A DNA stretch of 64,000 nt from Bacteroides gallinarum DSM 18171 = JCM 13658 (GTDB lineage Bacteria; Bacteroidota; Bacteroidia; Bacteroidales; Bacteroidaceae): NCBI RefSeq assembly GCF_000374365.1, contig NZ_KB894115.1, positions 1 through 64,000 of the forward strand, read 5' to 3'. The notes beneath the pieces are model-generated. The model was not told where the DNA came from, ran no database searches, and saw only the letters and a list, made by a program, of their open reading frames with translations. Of the stretch, positions 24,534 to 34,138 are shown piece after piece. The position numbers were made by a program, and so were the translations under genes. Every line of letters begins with the position of its first letter. The stretch's first letter is position 1.

Positions 24534-26675
24534 TTACCCGGCGGGGGCGATTTTCAGCTCCCGTATCAGGTTTCCCGCCTTCCCGTATTTCTCTATCATG
24601 AACAAGATGTAGCGCACATCCACCCCGATGCAGCGCTGCATCTTCGGTTCATAAAGGATATCGCTGCTCATGGCTTCCCAGTTGCCGTCGAAAGCCAGTC
24701 CGATGAGTTCGCCTTCGGCATTGAACATGGCACTGCCGGAGTTGCCGCCGGTAATGTCGTTATTCGAGATGAAGCAAACGTTCATTTCGCCCTTTTCACC
24801 GGCATATCTGCCGAAGTCGCGGGCGGAAAGCAAAGAAAGTATTTCCGGCTGTACCTCGAAATCCGTATCGCCTGCATGTGCCTTTACCTTCTCGAGAATA
24901 CCTTTTGCCGTTGTATAATAGCTGTACTCGGCGCCGTCGGACGGAGTGTATCCGCATACCGTACCGAAGCTCAGGCGCATGGTGGAATTGGCATCCGGAT
25001 AAAAGTTGCGCGACGAATACATCCTGCGCACGGCGGCATTCAGCAAGCGTTCATTGCGGGCGATGTTCACGGCGGGTTCCCTGGTCTGCATATTGATTTC
25101 GAACATCTTGCCAATCAGGTCGATACCCAGGCTTATGGCAGGGTCGTCATAGATATGGTAAGTGGTGTCCCGTTCCAGGAAACGCTTCAATCCGCGGGGA
25201 GTAGTCAGCTCCGAGCGGGCATACAGGCTGTCTACATACGCTCTGTCGTTGCCGCCGTACCGGACGGCAATCGTATCGTAGAACTCCGGCAAATAGGCGG
25301 AGCCGACCTTGGAGCGGTACACCTCGAGCATAGCCGTAAACACTTCCTTGTCTATTTCCAAATCCAGGTTGGCATACTTCTCCACAATCGCTTGCAGGTT
25401 GGCGACAACGGTTTTCTGCTCTCCCTCGAAATCAAAGTTCAGAATGGACAGCGCCAACTGTATCAGTTCCGGACCGTTCAGGAAGGCTTCGGCAAAATAA
25501 GCGAGTGCATGGTTGGCCTCGCGGGCGCTCTTATAATCCAGTTCCAGGTCGGGGAACAACTGCAACAGCTTTTCGCGCTCTCCGGGTGTCTGCTGTATCC
25601 AGCGGCGCAGCTCCTGCTCCATTGCACGTTTCTTTTCCAGGACATGCAGTTTCCGGATAGCCCGGTTCACCCCGATGCTGTTTTTCCAATAATTGGAGCT
25701 TTCATCGTACTTGGAAGCATATTTGATGCGGATACTGTCCCTCCGGTTCATTTCGCGCTTCCAGATAGCCTGCTTGATACCCCGGACATCTATTTGCGCC
25801 TGATTGTCACTGTTCATCATCTCCTCGATTCCGAACGAGGAAAGGTAACGTTCCGTCCTGCCCGGATATCCCAGCGTCATGCAAAAAGAGCCTTCCTTGT
25901 ATCCGTCGAGGGAAATCGGCGCTACGTATTCGGGGCGATAAGGGACGTTTTCCGGCGAATAATCCGCCGGGCGGTTGTGCTTGTCGGCATAGATGCGAAA
26001 TACGCAGAAATCGCCTGTATGACGCGGCCACACCCAATTATCCGTGTCCCAACCGAACTTCCCTACCGAGGAGGGCGGCGCAAACACCAGGCGGACGTCG
26101 TTGTAGTCGCGGTAAGTGGAGAGCCAGAACTCATTGCCGCCGTAGTAGGCGTCCACAATTCCCACCAGGGTGGAATCCTTGTGCGCCACTTCTTCGCTGA
26201 TAGCGAACATTACGGAATCTACCGCGTTGGAACGCTCCGACTCGGTCATTTCCGGCTTCACCGCACCGAGCACCCGTTTCGTGACATTCTCCGTACGCAG
26301 CAGGAAACGGACGTAAAGTTCCGGATTGGGCAGCTCCTCGCTGCGGCTGTGCGCCACAAAGCCGTCTTTCAAGTAATCGTGCTCCACGGTAGAATGCTGC
26401 TGCACGCTGCTGAAACCGCAATGGTGGTTCGTAAACACCAGCCCGTCCTCCGACACGACCACTCCCGAGCAAAAACCGCCGAAGCTCACTACGGCATCCT
26501 TCAGCGAAGGGCGCCTGGCACTGTACAGTTTATCCGCCGGCAACCGCAAGCCGAGCTCTTTCATCGTGCGGCGCGTCTGCTTATTCAGGTTACCTAACAT
26601 CCACATACCCTCGTCCGCCTGCACGGTTAAAGCGAAAAAACAACAAACAAGTATAGTTGCGAATCTCGATTTCAT
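24534..26675 (-). CDS. S46 dipeptidyl-peptidase, DPP7 type
   Basis: A 713-residue periplasmic serine exopeptidase of family S46 that removes dipeptides from peptide N termini. A signal peptide covers residues 1-20. Catalytic residues are H85 in TNHHCGF and S646 in GGNSGSA. The residue 18 places after the serine is G664 (FDGNWE). In Porphyromonas gingivalis this position is arginine in the Asp/Glu-specific DPP11 and glycine in DPP7, so a preference for hydrophobic P1 residues is predicted. It lies 44 bases after the DUF389 gene on a leftward gene string and meets ahpF almost end to end. Confidence 0.93.
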   Translation of the reverse strand: MKSRFATILVCCFFALTVQADEGMWMLGNLNKQTRRTMKELGLRLPADKLYSARRPSLKDAVVSFGGFCSGVVVSEDGLVFTNHHCGFSSVQQHSTVEHDYLKDGFVAHSRSEELPNPELYVRFLLRTENVTKRVLGAVKPEMTESERSNAVDSVMFAISEEVAHKDSTLVGIVDAYYGGNEFWLSTYRDYNDVRLVFAPPSSVGKFGWDTDNWVWPRHTGDFCVFRIYADKHNRPADYSPENVPYRPEYVAPISLDGYKEGSFCMTLGYPGRTERYLSSFGIEEMMNSDNQAQIDVRGIKQAIWKREMNRRDSIRIKYASKYDESSNYWKNSIGVNRAIRKLHVLEKKRAMEQELRRWIQQTPGEREKLLQLFPDLELDYKSAREANHALAYFAEAFLNGPELIQLALSILNFDFEGEQKTVVANLQAIVEKYANLDLEIDKEVFTAMLEVYRSKVGSAYLPEFYDTIAVRYGGNDRAYVDSLYARSELTTPRGLKRFLERDTTYHIYDDPAISLGIDLIGKMFEINMQTREPAVNIARNERLLNAAVRRMYSSRNFYPDANSTMRLSFGTVCGYTPSDGAEYSYYTTAKGILEKVKAHAGDTDFEVQPEILSLLSARDFGRYAGEKGEMNVCFISNNDITGGNSGSAMFNAEGELIGLAFDGNWEAMSSDILYEPKMQRCIGVDVRYILFMIEKYGKAGNLIRELKIAPAG

Positions 26676-26719
26676 ATCCTTTCTTCCTATCCGACTATCT
26701 GAAACTTATATCCTAAACA

Positions 26720-28090
26720 TCACTCTGCAATCAGCCTCAACCGCCCGGAACCGGTACGCGCTTTCAGCCACTCGGTTATCTTCTCCCTTTCATCGGCATC
26801 CGGATGCTTGCCGAATTTCAGGACAGCGAGCGTAATGGTATCCACCCGCGCCGAATCGACCGTCATTTCAAGTGCATGCGAAATGGAAACGGACTCGACG
26901 GAGGGATAGAGCACCTTCAATTCGGGGATAATCTTTTTGCCCAATTCATCGAATTTCCGGTACTGCTCCAAATCTTTTTCCAACAGGGAGATTTGCTGTT
27001 GCTGCTCCACCAGGCGCTGCTCGCTGTTCTTGTAGAAATCTTCCATTACCATAGCCCGGATAGAGGAGATATCCACCGCCTCGTTGTTCATGCCCTGGAG
27101 GACGACGAGGCTGGTGTTGTCCAGCTTGTAATCCTTCATCTTGCTGCGGGCTATGGCGATAGAGGCTTCCGGAACCTCCTGCCCTATCAGGACTACGCGT
27201 ATCTCGCGGCGGTTGCCCTCGTACTGGATTTTCTTATCCAGCACCTGCGTATTCTCGAATGCAAGCTGCTCGTTGACAAAACGGTTGGCGGCGCTTTCGA
27301 AAAGAGTATCCTGAATAATCCCCACCGTAAGGTACACCGCGGGGCACATCGTGAGGACGGCTATCAGTACGATATATTTCCGTACCTTCTTTTCACGGTT
27401 CTTGTCTACAAACTCCTTGCGCTGGAAGTGCATCACCCGCACGCCTACGAAGGTAGCCAGGCTGATAAACACCGAATTGATGAAATAGAGATAGAACGCA
27501 CCGAGAAAATAAATCAGGTTGCCCGTTGCCAGCCCGTAACCTGCCGTACATAGCGGGGGCATCAACGCCGTGGCAATGGCGACGCCCGGAATCACATTGC
27601 CTTTCTCCTTCGTGGAGAGTGCCACCACACCTGCCAGGCCGCCCATTAATGCGATGAATACGTCGTAAATCGTGGGCGAGGTACGCGCCAGCAGCTCCGA
27701 CTGCCCCTCGGCAACCGGGCTGACCAGGAAGAATACGGTAGCGGTCGTAACGCTGAACAGCGTGGTTATCAGGAAGCTTTTCAACGAGCGTTTCATCAGT
27801 TCGAAGTCGTTCAGCCCCACCGAAAGCCCCACGCCCATGATAGGCCCCATTAGCGGGGAAATAAGCATCGCACCGATAATGACGGCGGTAGAATTGACAT
27901 TCAGCCCGAGCGACGCCATGAAGATAGCAAATATCAGAATCCACAGGTTGGCTCCCTTGAACTCGACGCCTTTCCGGATAGAGTCCACGGTTTCGAGTTC
28001 ATTGTCTTTATCTTTACGCAAATCGAGGTACTCCTTAAGGAAATTCTTGATTGCGAACGTGTTTCTGTTGGTAGGAGCGGGTTGTTCCAT
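26720..28090 (-). CDS. DUF389 membrane protein
   Basis: A 456-residue protein with a DUF389 core of about six membrane segments (residues 50-240): ANLWILIFAIFMASLGLNVNSTAVIIGAMLISPLMGPIMG is the family signature, here cited by its start and end. A long soluble C-terminal part (about 250-456) follows, with a coiled-coil stretch near residues 350-385. The function is unknown; some relatives are suspected transporters. It starts 9 bases after the flippase gene ends, so the two are co-transcribed. Confidence 0.88.
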   Translation of the reverse strand: MEQPAPTNRNTFAIKNFLKEYLDLRKDKDNELETVDSIRKGVEFKGANLWILIFAIFMASLGLNVNSTAVIIGAMLISPLMGPIMGVGLSVGLNDFELMKRSLKSFLITTLFSVTTATVFFLVSPVAEGQSELLARTSPTIYDVFIALMGGLAGVVALSTKEKGNVIPGVAIATALMPPLCTAGYGLATGNLIYFLGAFYLYFINSVFISLATFVGVRVMHFQRKEFVDKNREKKVRKYIVLIAVLTMCPAVYLTVGIIQDTLFESAANRFVNEQLAFENTQVLDKKIQYEGNRREIRVVLIGQEVPEASIAIARSKMKDYKLDNTSLVVLQGMNNEAVDISSIRAMVMEDFYKNSEQRLVEQQQQISLLEKDLEQYRKFDELGKKIIPELKVLYPSVESVSISHALEMTVDSARVDTITLAVLKFGKHPDADEREKITEWLKARTGSGRLRLIAE

Positions 28091-28099
28091 AATATTAAT

Positions 28100-29545
28100 T
28101 TATTTTCGGATAAAACGGTTGATAACAGGTATTTGGCTAAGCGGTAAGTCGCGCTTCACGATATAGGCGATAAACAGGAATAGCAGTAGGGTGCGGAAAG
28201 CCATGCGCAGCCACACATTATCTACCGGCACGCATTCCGCAACGGCATAAAGCACGGCGGCCAGCAGCACATATCCTCCGATTGCCTTCAAATCGTACTG
28301 AATGGGGTACTTCTTCCGGCCTACGAAATAGGAAAGCAGCATCGCGACGCCGTACCCCGTAAAGCCGGCCCATGCACACGCCATATAGCCGAACTTCGGA
28401 ATCAGCAGGATATTCATCGCCACCAGGATAGAGCAGCCTATCAATGAGAAATAAGCGCCCCAGCGCGTTTCGTCGATTAGCTTATACCAGAAAGATAGGT
28501 TGAAATAAACTCCCATGAAGATTTCCGCAGCCATTACGACAGGCACGACCCGCAGCCCCGGCCAGTAATCACGCCCGATGATGTGGCGGAGGATATCCAG
28601 GTAGAACATCACTGCAAGGAATGCAACCAGCGTAAAGATGATAAAGAACTTCATAGCCTGCGCATACACCTGTTTATTGTCCTTGTCGCGGCTCTTGCCG
28701 AACACGAAAGGTTCGTAGGCATAACGGAAAGCCTGCGTCAGCATCGCCATTACCATTGCAATCTTGCTGGCGGCTCCGTAGATGCCGAGCTGTACGGCGG
28801 CCTCCGCCTCGTCGGGATAGACGAAGGGAAAGATAATCTTGTCCGCCACCTGGTTCAGGATGCCCGCAACGCCCAACACCAGCAGCGGCAGGCTGTAGGC
28901 AAGCATCCGTTTCAGTAGTTTCCTGTCCAGCACATAAGCGAAGCCGCGCAACTCGGGTATCATGCACAGCATGACGGTAGAGGTACATACGAGGTTGAAA
29001 AAGAAAGCATAGGCTACGTCGTCGCCTTTCATCCAGACATAATAAATAAGGTTCAGCACGATATTCAGGAAGATGAACAGCAGTTTGAGCGCCGCAAACT
29101 TAATAGGCCGCTTCTTATAACGCAGGTAGGCGAAAGGAATGCTCTGAACGGCATCCATTGCCACCACAATCATCATCATCCCCACATACCAGGGATGCTC
29201 CCCGTACTCTAGCCACCCGGCAATGGGTTGCAGGAACAGCAGCCCCAAAGCAAGAAATACCAGCGCACCGCTCCCCACGCTGAGCAAGGTGGTGGAGTAC
29301 ACGCGCATCGGGTCGTCCTCGCCCTTATTGGCAAAACGGAAAAAGCCCGTCTCCATGCCGCACGTCAACAGCACCAGCAGCAGAGCTACCCATGCATAAA
29401 TATTGGTTACAACACCATAGCCGCCCGACTGCGCGGACAGCGCCATAGTATATACGGGCACTAACAGGTAGTTGAGAAAACGCCCCACAATACTGCTCAG
29501 CCCATAAATGGCAGTTTCTTTTGCCAATGATTTCAATCCAGCCAC
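28100..29545 (-). CDS. Polysaccharide flippase (Wzx/MATE-like)
   Basis: The 481-residue protein has about 12-14 hydrophobic segments and the oligosaccharide-flippase start LAKETAIYGLSSIVGRFLNYLLVPVYT. Such proteins flip lipid-linked sugars across the inner membrane for surface polysaccharide or glycoprotein synthesis. No glycosyltransferase is adjacent, so its glycan is unknown. It is part of the leftward series ruvB, lipoprotein, flippase, DUF389, DPP7. Confidence 0.9.
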   Translation of the reverse strand: MAGLKSLAKETAIYGLSSIVGRFLNYLLVPVYTMALSAQSGGYGVVTNIYAWVALLLVLLTCGMETGFFRFANKGEDDPMRVYSTTLLSVGSGALVFLALGLLFLQPIAGWLEYGEHPWYVGMMMIVVAMDAVQSIPFAYLRYKKRPIKFAALKLLFIFLNIVLNLIYYVWMKGDDVAYAFFFNLVCTSTVMLCMIPELRGFAYVLDRKLLKRMLAYSLPLLVLGVAGILNQVADKIIFPFVYPDEAEAAVQLGIYGAASKIAMVMAMLTQAFRYAYEPFVFGKSRDKDNKQVYAQAMKFFIIFTLVAFLAVMFYLDILRHIIGRDYWPGLRVVPVVMAAEIFMGVYFNLSFWYKLIDETRWGAYFSLIGCSILVAMNILLIPKFGYMACAWAGFTGYGVAMLLSYFVGRKKYPIQYDLKAIGGYVLLAAVLYAVAECVPVDNVWLRMAFRTLLLFLFIAYIVKRDLPLSQIPVINRFIRK

Positions 29546-29616
29546 TTTATTCTTTATTTTATGGCAAGCAACAGACTACGGAAAAACCGGAGGAGCTTCC
29601 CGCAGCACGTAACTTG

Positions 29617-30801
29617 TCATTTATAAACTACTTTAAACGGAAGTACCTGAAATACTACTCCGGCAGCATTCACCAATTCCAGTTTATATTCTATCGCATG
29701 TCCTTTACCTGCCGCTGCCAGTTCATCGAGTACTGTCTGCGGAAGCAGCTCGTTTAAATAGATTTCACCTCTATTCAACCGGAAAAAGCGTACCTGCTTG
29801 CCGGTATCCACCACTGCCAACCCGGAGGGGTTATAGTGGCTCAATATACTGCCGTAATATTCTTTACGAGCCTTTGTTTCCATACGTGCAGACTTGTAAT
29901 TCAGCACGTATCCGTCAGGGGCTACGAGCTCTTTGTTCTCATTAAGTGCCAGCTCCGTATAAGTAAAGTCATAGATATCCGTCCCTGTCGGCTCCAACTC
30001 CTCATCTGTGGAGAAAAGCCAAAATCTTCTGTGTTTCAATATATCGGATACGGTTATCGTAGCACTGCTTTTCAGTAGCTTTACGTTTACATGATTATCG
30101 TTACACGTAATGCTGCACGTTTCCTCATTCAAGGCTTTGACGATATACGCTCCGTTACTTTTCAATACATCAAATTCAAACGTTTTGCCATTGACGAATA
30201 CACTTTCTCCGGTTACCGAAATTGCCAAATCTTTCACATCCGATAAATCTACCGGATAAGACTTTTGGCACTCTGCCAACTCTTGTTCCGCCATTCTTTT
30301 ATAAGTGACATATCCGTAAATTTTGGTTCCGTCTGCGCGTACACCCAGATATTCCACAGCTTTTAGTAAATCCTTATCCACAGACAATATCTGCAATATC
30401 ATGTGCTGATTATTAACAACTACACGATTTGCATCGATATATTCATATGCGGAAGTTATGAAGCCGTTGACAGGGTAGGCATCCATATGCATATACGTCT
30501 TGAGGGAGGCGGCACTCTCGAAATAATAATAAGAAGGGCTTGCCCCGTACAAACCGGCATAGTACTCCTCTTTCATACATTCGCCATCCTGCCCTATTTC
30601 GTGTGTGCTTACATGCTTCCAGCCGTACCCTACTACGGTTTCCTCGAAACGCTCTGCTGAAATAACGCTGGCAGACGGGTAATAACACTCTCCGTTCTCA
30701 TTGAACTTAAACGTTAAAAAATCGTCGTCATTGCTGCAAGACGCATGAATCACCAATAAGAGAAGCATGCCCGACAGCCCCCGGAGACTAAAGTTTTTCA
30801 T
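29617..30801 (-). CDS. Lipoprotein of unknown function
   Basis: A 394-residue protein with a clear lipoprotein signal (LLLLVIHASC, lipid-bearing cysteine about residue 22) and SNDDD just after it. The rest is mixed alpha/beta with many tyrosines and aspartates, and I recognise no family. Its codon usage looks more A+T-rich than that of ruvB or the flippase around it. It lies 45 bases after ruvB and 71 before the flippase. By location it is a surface or periplasmic lipoprotein. Confidence 0.75.
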   Translation of the reverse strand: MKNFSLRGLSGMLLLLVIHASCSNDDDFLTFKFNENGECYYPSASVISAERFEETVVGYGWKHVSTHEIGQDGECMKEEYYAGLYGASPSYYYFESAASLKTYMHMDAYPVNGFITSAYEYIDANRVVVNNQHMILQILSVDKDLLKAVEYLGVRADGTKIYGYVTYKRMAEQELAECQKSYPVDLSDVKDLAISVTGESVFVNGKTFEFDVLKSNGAYIVKALNEETCSITCNDNHVNVKLLKSSATITVSDILKHRRFWLFSTDEELEPTGTDIYDFTYTELALNENKELVAPDGYVLNYKSARMETKARKEYYGSILSHYNPSGLAVVDTGKQVRFFRLNRGEIYLNELLPQTVLDELAAAGKGHAIEYKLELVNAAGVVFQVLPFKVVYK

Positions 30802-30846
30802 AATCAGTATGTATTTATTGTATAACCCAAATCTGCCACATCCCGT

Positions 30847-31881
30847 TCAATCATTGTCGAACAGCGTTTTCTGGCTATTGTAGAAGCTCCGTCCCAGATG
30901 CTTGTAAGCCAATTCCGTTACTTCGCGGCCGCGGGGGGTACGTTTCAGGAAACCTTCTTTTATCAGGAACGGCTCGTACACTTCCTCGATAGTGCCCGCA
31001 TCCTCTCCCAAAGCTGTGGCAATCGTCGTAAGTCCTACCGGACCGCCCTTGAACTTATCGATAATGGTACAAAGTATCTTATTGTCTATCTCGTCCAGTC
31101 CGTACTTATCGATATTGAGCGCCTCGAGCGCAAAATCGGCTATTTCCGTATCGATGCTGCCCGAGCCTTTCACCTGTGCGAAGTCCCTCACCCGGCGCAA
31201 CAGCGCGTTGGCAATACGCGGCGTACCCCGGCTGCGGGAAGCGATTTCGGCGGCAGCCCTCGCAGAGCACGGCACATCCAGGATACTCGCCGAACGGCGG
31301 ATAATGCCGCTCAGCACATCGTCGTCATAGTATTCCAAATGGAGGTTGATACCGAAGCGTGCACGCAACGGAGCCGTCAGCAAACCGCTGCGGGTGGTGG
31401 CGCCCACCAGTGTAAAAGGATTCAAATCAATCTGTATGCTCCGCGCCGACGGGCCTTTGTCTATCATAATATCGATGCGGTAATCCTCCATAGCCGAATA
31501 CAGGTATTCTTCCACCACGGGGCTCAACCGGTGTATCTCGTCGATAAAAAGCACATCGTTCGGTTCCAGGCTGGTGAGGACACCCGCCAGGTCGCCCGGC
31601 TTGTCGAGCACCGGACCGGAAGTAATCTTGAATCCCACTCCCAGCTCGTTGGCTATGATATTGGAAAGTGTAGTCTTTCCCAATCCGGGAGGGCCGTGGA
31701 GCAGCACATGGTCTAAAGCTTCTCCCCTGAGACGGGCGGCTTTCACGAAGATACGCAAATTATCGACTACCTTATCCTGCCCGCTGAAATCCTCGAAATT
31801 CAAGGGGCGGAGGGCGTTCTCGAAGTCGCGCTCTTTGCTGGTCAGTTGATGTTCGCGTATGTTAAAATCATCTTGTTCCAT
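30847..31881 (-). CDS. ruvB: Holliday junction branch-migration ATPase RuvB
   Basis: RuvB is the hexameric motor that drives branch migration with RuvA. The 344-residue protein has Walker [10 protein letters not shown], Walker B in FIDEIHRL, sensor GATTRSGLL and the C-terminal winged helix ([19 protein letters not shown]). The start at 31881 ([11 protein letters not shown]) was chosen because a consensus -7 box lies 22-29 bases upstream. The longer frame crosses that box. The promoter belongs to a duplicated 83-bp unit. Confidence 0.97.
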   Translation of the reverse strand: MEQDDFNIREHQLTSKERDFENALRPLNFEDFSGQDKVVDNLRIFVKAARLRGEALDHVLLHGPPGLGKTTLSNIIANELGVGFKITSGPVLDKPGDLAGVLTSLEPNDVLFIDEIHRLSPVVEEYLYSAMEDYRIDIMIDKGPSARSIQIDLNPFTLVGATTRSGLLTAPLRARFGINLHLEYYDDDVLSGIIRRSASILDVPCSARAAAEIASRSRGTPRIANALLRRVRDFAQVKGSGSIDTEIADFALEALNIDKYGLDEIDNKILCTIIDKFKGGPVGLTTIATALGEDAGTIEEVYEPFLIKEGFLKRTPRGREVTELAYKHLGRSFYNSQKTLFDND

Positions 31882-31902
31882 TGAAATCGGTATATATAGC
31901 CA

Positions 31903-31910
31903 CAAAGATA
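31903..31910 (-). promoter_or_regulatory. ruvB-proximal promoter
   Basis: A minus-strand TATCTTTG lies 22 bases before the chosen ruvB start. Further copies of the same box at 31986-31993 and 32068-32075 come from the tandem unit and could give extra start sites. Confidence 0.7.
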
Positions 31911-32075
31911 ATGCAAACTGAGAGCAGAATAAAATGAACTTGTTCATTTTTTATGCCGAGGTGCAGCTTATCTTCGCTTTTAGAGCAAAGATAATGCAAA
32001 CCGAGAGCAGAATAAAATGAATTTATTCATTTTTTATATCGGGACGCCGCTTATCTTCGCTTTCGGACAAAGATA
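31903..32075 (-). repeat. 83-bp tandem unit carrying promoter box and palindrome
   Basis: Two full copies (31903-31985, 31986-32067) and a partial third start with CAAAGATA, which is TATCTTTG on the minus strand, the ruvB direction. Each full copy also holds a 20-bp palindrome (31931-31950 and 32014-32033). The palindromes differ by a C-to-T and a G-to-A change that preserve pairing. The partial third copy ends next to the stop of the AlkD-like gene. Confidence 0.85.
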
Positions 32076-32086
32076 AAGAAATCTTT

Positions 32087-32791
32087 TCAACGTTTCATAA
32101 ACTCCTTCCTTTCTTCTTCCGGGAATTTCTCGATAGCATACCGTAGCATGGTTCGCGGCATCGTCCTGCAATGTTTTTCGAGAAACTGCACCAGCAAATC
32201 CTTGTCCCGCTTTCCCATTTCGCGTAACATCCAGCCTACGGCTTTCCGCATCAAATCGTGCGGATGATGCAGCAAGCGTTCCGAAAGAGAGAGGATATCG
32301 ATGAAATCGTGGTTTTTGATAAGCGTATAAGTAGACACCACTGCGATGCGCTGCTCCCAAAGCACCCCGCTGTCTGCCAGTCGGTAAAGGTGCTCGCGGG
32401 GTTTATCCTTTAAGTATTCCCCTACGATGCCCGGGGCGGACAGGTCTACCAAATCCCAGTTGTTGATACGCGCCGTCTGCGAGAGGTAGAAGTCATAAAT
32501 GAGCTTTCTCTCCTTTTCACCGCTTTTTTTGAAACGCTCCACCAACATCAGCAAGGCACAGAGCCGGCATTCGTGCCACTGGCTCTGCAGAAGCTCCGCC
32601 ATTACATCGAAAGGGGCGTCTTTATGCCGTTTCGCTACCGACCGGGTGTCCGGAACCACCACTCCCAGGAATTTATCGCCTTCGCCATACTGCCCCTTTC
32701 CCGTCTTGAAGAATTTGGGAAGATATTCCCTTTTCACCGGGTTTATATATTCCCTTATCTCCCGTTCTATCGCTTCTGCCTGCCGTTTCAT
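32087..32791 (-). CDS. DNA alkylation repair protein, AlkD-like
   Basis: The protein of about 234 residues resembles the HEAT-repeat DNA glycosylases of the AlkC/AlkD group (COG4912), which remove alkylated bases. Visible: YLPKFFKTGKGQYGEGDKFLGVVVPDTRSVAK, followed by helical repeats with WHECRLCALLMLV, NNWDLVDLSAPGIVG and HDLMRKAVGWMLREMGKRD. Tryptophan and aspartate in the NNWDLVD region are typical. The start at 32791 is preferred because a -7-like box (plus-strand CAAAAATA at 32828-32835) covers the longer alternative start at 32830. It precedes ruvB on the same strand across the duplicated promoter unit. Confidence 0.85.
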   Translation of the reverse strand: MKRQAEAIEREIREYINPVKREYLPKFFKTGKGQYGEGDKFLGVVVPDTRSVAKRHKDAPFDVMAELLQSQWHECRLCALLMLVERFKKSGEKERKLIYDFYLSQTARINNWDLVDLSAPGIVGEYLKDKPREHLYRLADSGVLWEQRIAVVSTYTLIKNHDFIDILSLSERLLHHPHDLMRKAVGWMLREMGKRDKDLLVQFLEKHCRTMPRTMLRYAIEKFPEEERKEFMKR

Positions 32792-32869
32792 ATTCCTTAT
32801 AGATTCGTTATCCGTTATGTAGTCCGACAAAAATAGCTATTTTTTCCACGCTAAATGGAAAGATATTCC

Positions 32870-32877
32870 TACTTTTG
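32870..32877 (+). promoter_or_regulatory. Promoter of the SpmA/SpmB-like gene
   Basis: The -7 box TACTTTTG lies 22 bases before the ATG at 32900. The longer open frame beginning at 32855 would start upstream of it, which rules that start out. Confidence 0.7.
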
Positions 32878-32899
32878 CAGGAAATCAACGTGTTATTTT

Positions 32900-34132
32900 A
32901 TGGTTTTAAATTACATTTGGGTAGCATTTTTCGTAATCGCTTTCATTGTGGCACTCTGCAAGCTCCTGTTCACGGGAAATACGGAGATATTTACGGAACT
33001 CGTCAACTCCACATTCGACTCCTCCAAGACGGCGTTCGAGATATCGCTGGGACTGACCGGCATCCTCGCCCTATGGCTGGGTGTCATGAAAATCGGCGAG
33101 AACAGCGGCATGATTAATGCACTCTCCCGCTGGCTGAGCCCGGTATTCTGCCGTCTCTTTCCGGAGATACCCAAAGGACATCCCGCTATGGGTTCCATAT
33201 TCATGAACCTCTCCGCCAATATGCTGGGGCTGGACAATGCCGCTACCCCCATGGGACTGAAAGCCATGAAAGAGCTCCAGGAACTCAATCCGAAGAAAGA
33301 TACCGCCACCAATCCGATGATAATGTTTCTCGTGATGAATACTTCCGGATTGATACTGATACCCGTCAGCATCATGATGTACCGTTCGCAAATGGGCGCC
33401 GCGCAGCCTACGGATATTTTTATCCCTACGCTGATTACCACCGCTATCTCTACCATTGTGGGTGTAACCGCCGTCAGCATTGCGCAACGGATAAACCTGC
33501 TGAACAGGCCTATTCTTATCCTGATTGGCTGCATCAGCCTGTTCTTCTCCGGACTTATCTACCTGTTTACCCAAGTAAGCCGCGAAGAAATGGGCGTTTA
33601 CTCCACGCTGGTTGCCAACATCGTACTGTTTTCTATCATCCTGCTTTTTATCCTATGGGGGTTGTGGAAAAAGATTAATGTGTACGATGCTTTTATAGAA
33701 GGCGCCAAAGAGGGGTTTACAACCGCAATACGTATCGTTCCCTACCTGGTGGCTTTTCTCGTTGGAATCGCCGTTTTCCGCACTTCGGGAGCAATGGATA
33801 TTATCGTAGACGGCATCGGCTATGTCGTGGGGCTGTTCGGGGTGGATACCAGCTTCGTAGGCGCCCTGCCCACTGCGCTGATGAAGTCGCTGAGCGGCAG
33901 CGGAGCCAACGGACTGATGATTGATACGATGAAACAATACGGAGCGGACTCTTTCGTAGGTCGCATGAGTTGCGTAGCGCGCGGCGCTTCGGACACCACG
34001 TTCTACATTCTTGCCGTCTACTTCGGCAGCGTAGGCATCACGAAAACCCGCAACGCGGTTACCTGTGGTTTGATAGCGGACTTTTCCGGTATCATCGCTG
34101 CTATTATCATTAGTTATATGTTCTTTTTTTAA
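32900..34132 (+). CDS. Nucleoside-recognition (Gate) membrane protein, SpmA-SpmB fusion
   Basis: A 410-residue multipass protein that joins two nucleoside-recognition domains, as in fused SpmA-SpmB proteins. The first half has LSANMLGLDNAATPMGLKAM and the second has the matching ALPTALMKSLSGSGANGLM and SCVARGASDTTFYILAVYFGSVG. Relatives are membrane proteins of unclear transport role; the Bacillus pair is needed for spore core dehydration, but this organism class does not sporulate. It is followed by an unusual purine-rich repeat block before ybeY. Confidence 0.88.
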   Translation: MVLNYIWVAFFVIAFIVALCKLLFTGNTEIFTELVNSTFDSSKTAFEISLGLTGILALWLGVMKIGENSGMINALSRWLSPVFCRLFPEIPKGHPAMGSIFMNLSANMLGLDNAATPMGLKAMKELQELNPKKDTATNPMIMFLVMNTSGLILIPVSIMMYRSQMGAAQPTDIFIPTLITTAISTIVGVTAVSIAQRINLLNRPILILIGCISLFFSGLIYLFTQVSREEMGVYSTLVANIVLFSIILLFILWGLWKKINVYDAFIEGAKEGFTTAIRIVPYLVAFLVGIAVFRTSGAMDIIVDGIGYVVGLFGVDTSFVGALPTALMKSLSGSGANGLMIDTMKQYGADSFVGRMSCVARGASDTTFYILAVYFGSVGITKTRNAVTCGLIADFSGIIAAIIISYMFFF

Positions 34133-34138
34133 GAAGAT

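Noticed and set aside
24876..26597. Plus-strand open frame (573 codons) opposite the S46 peptidase
   Set aside because: Antisense shadow of a conserved gene, with no signature of its own.
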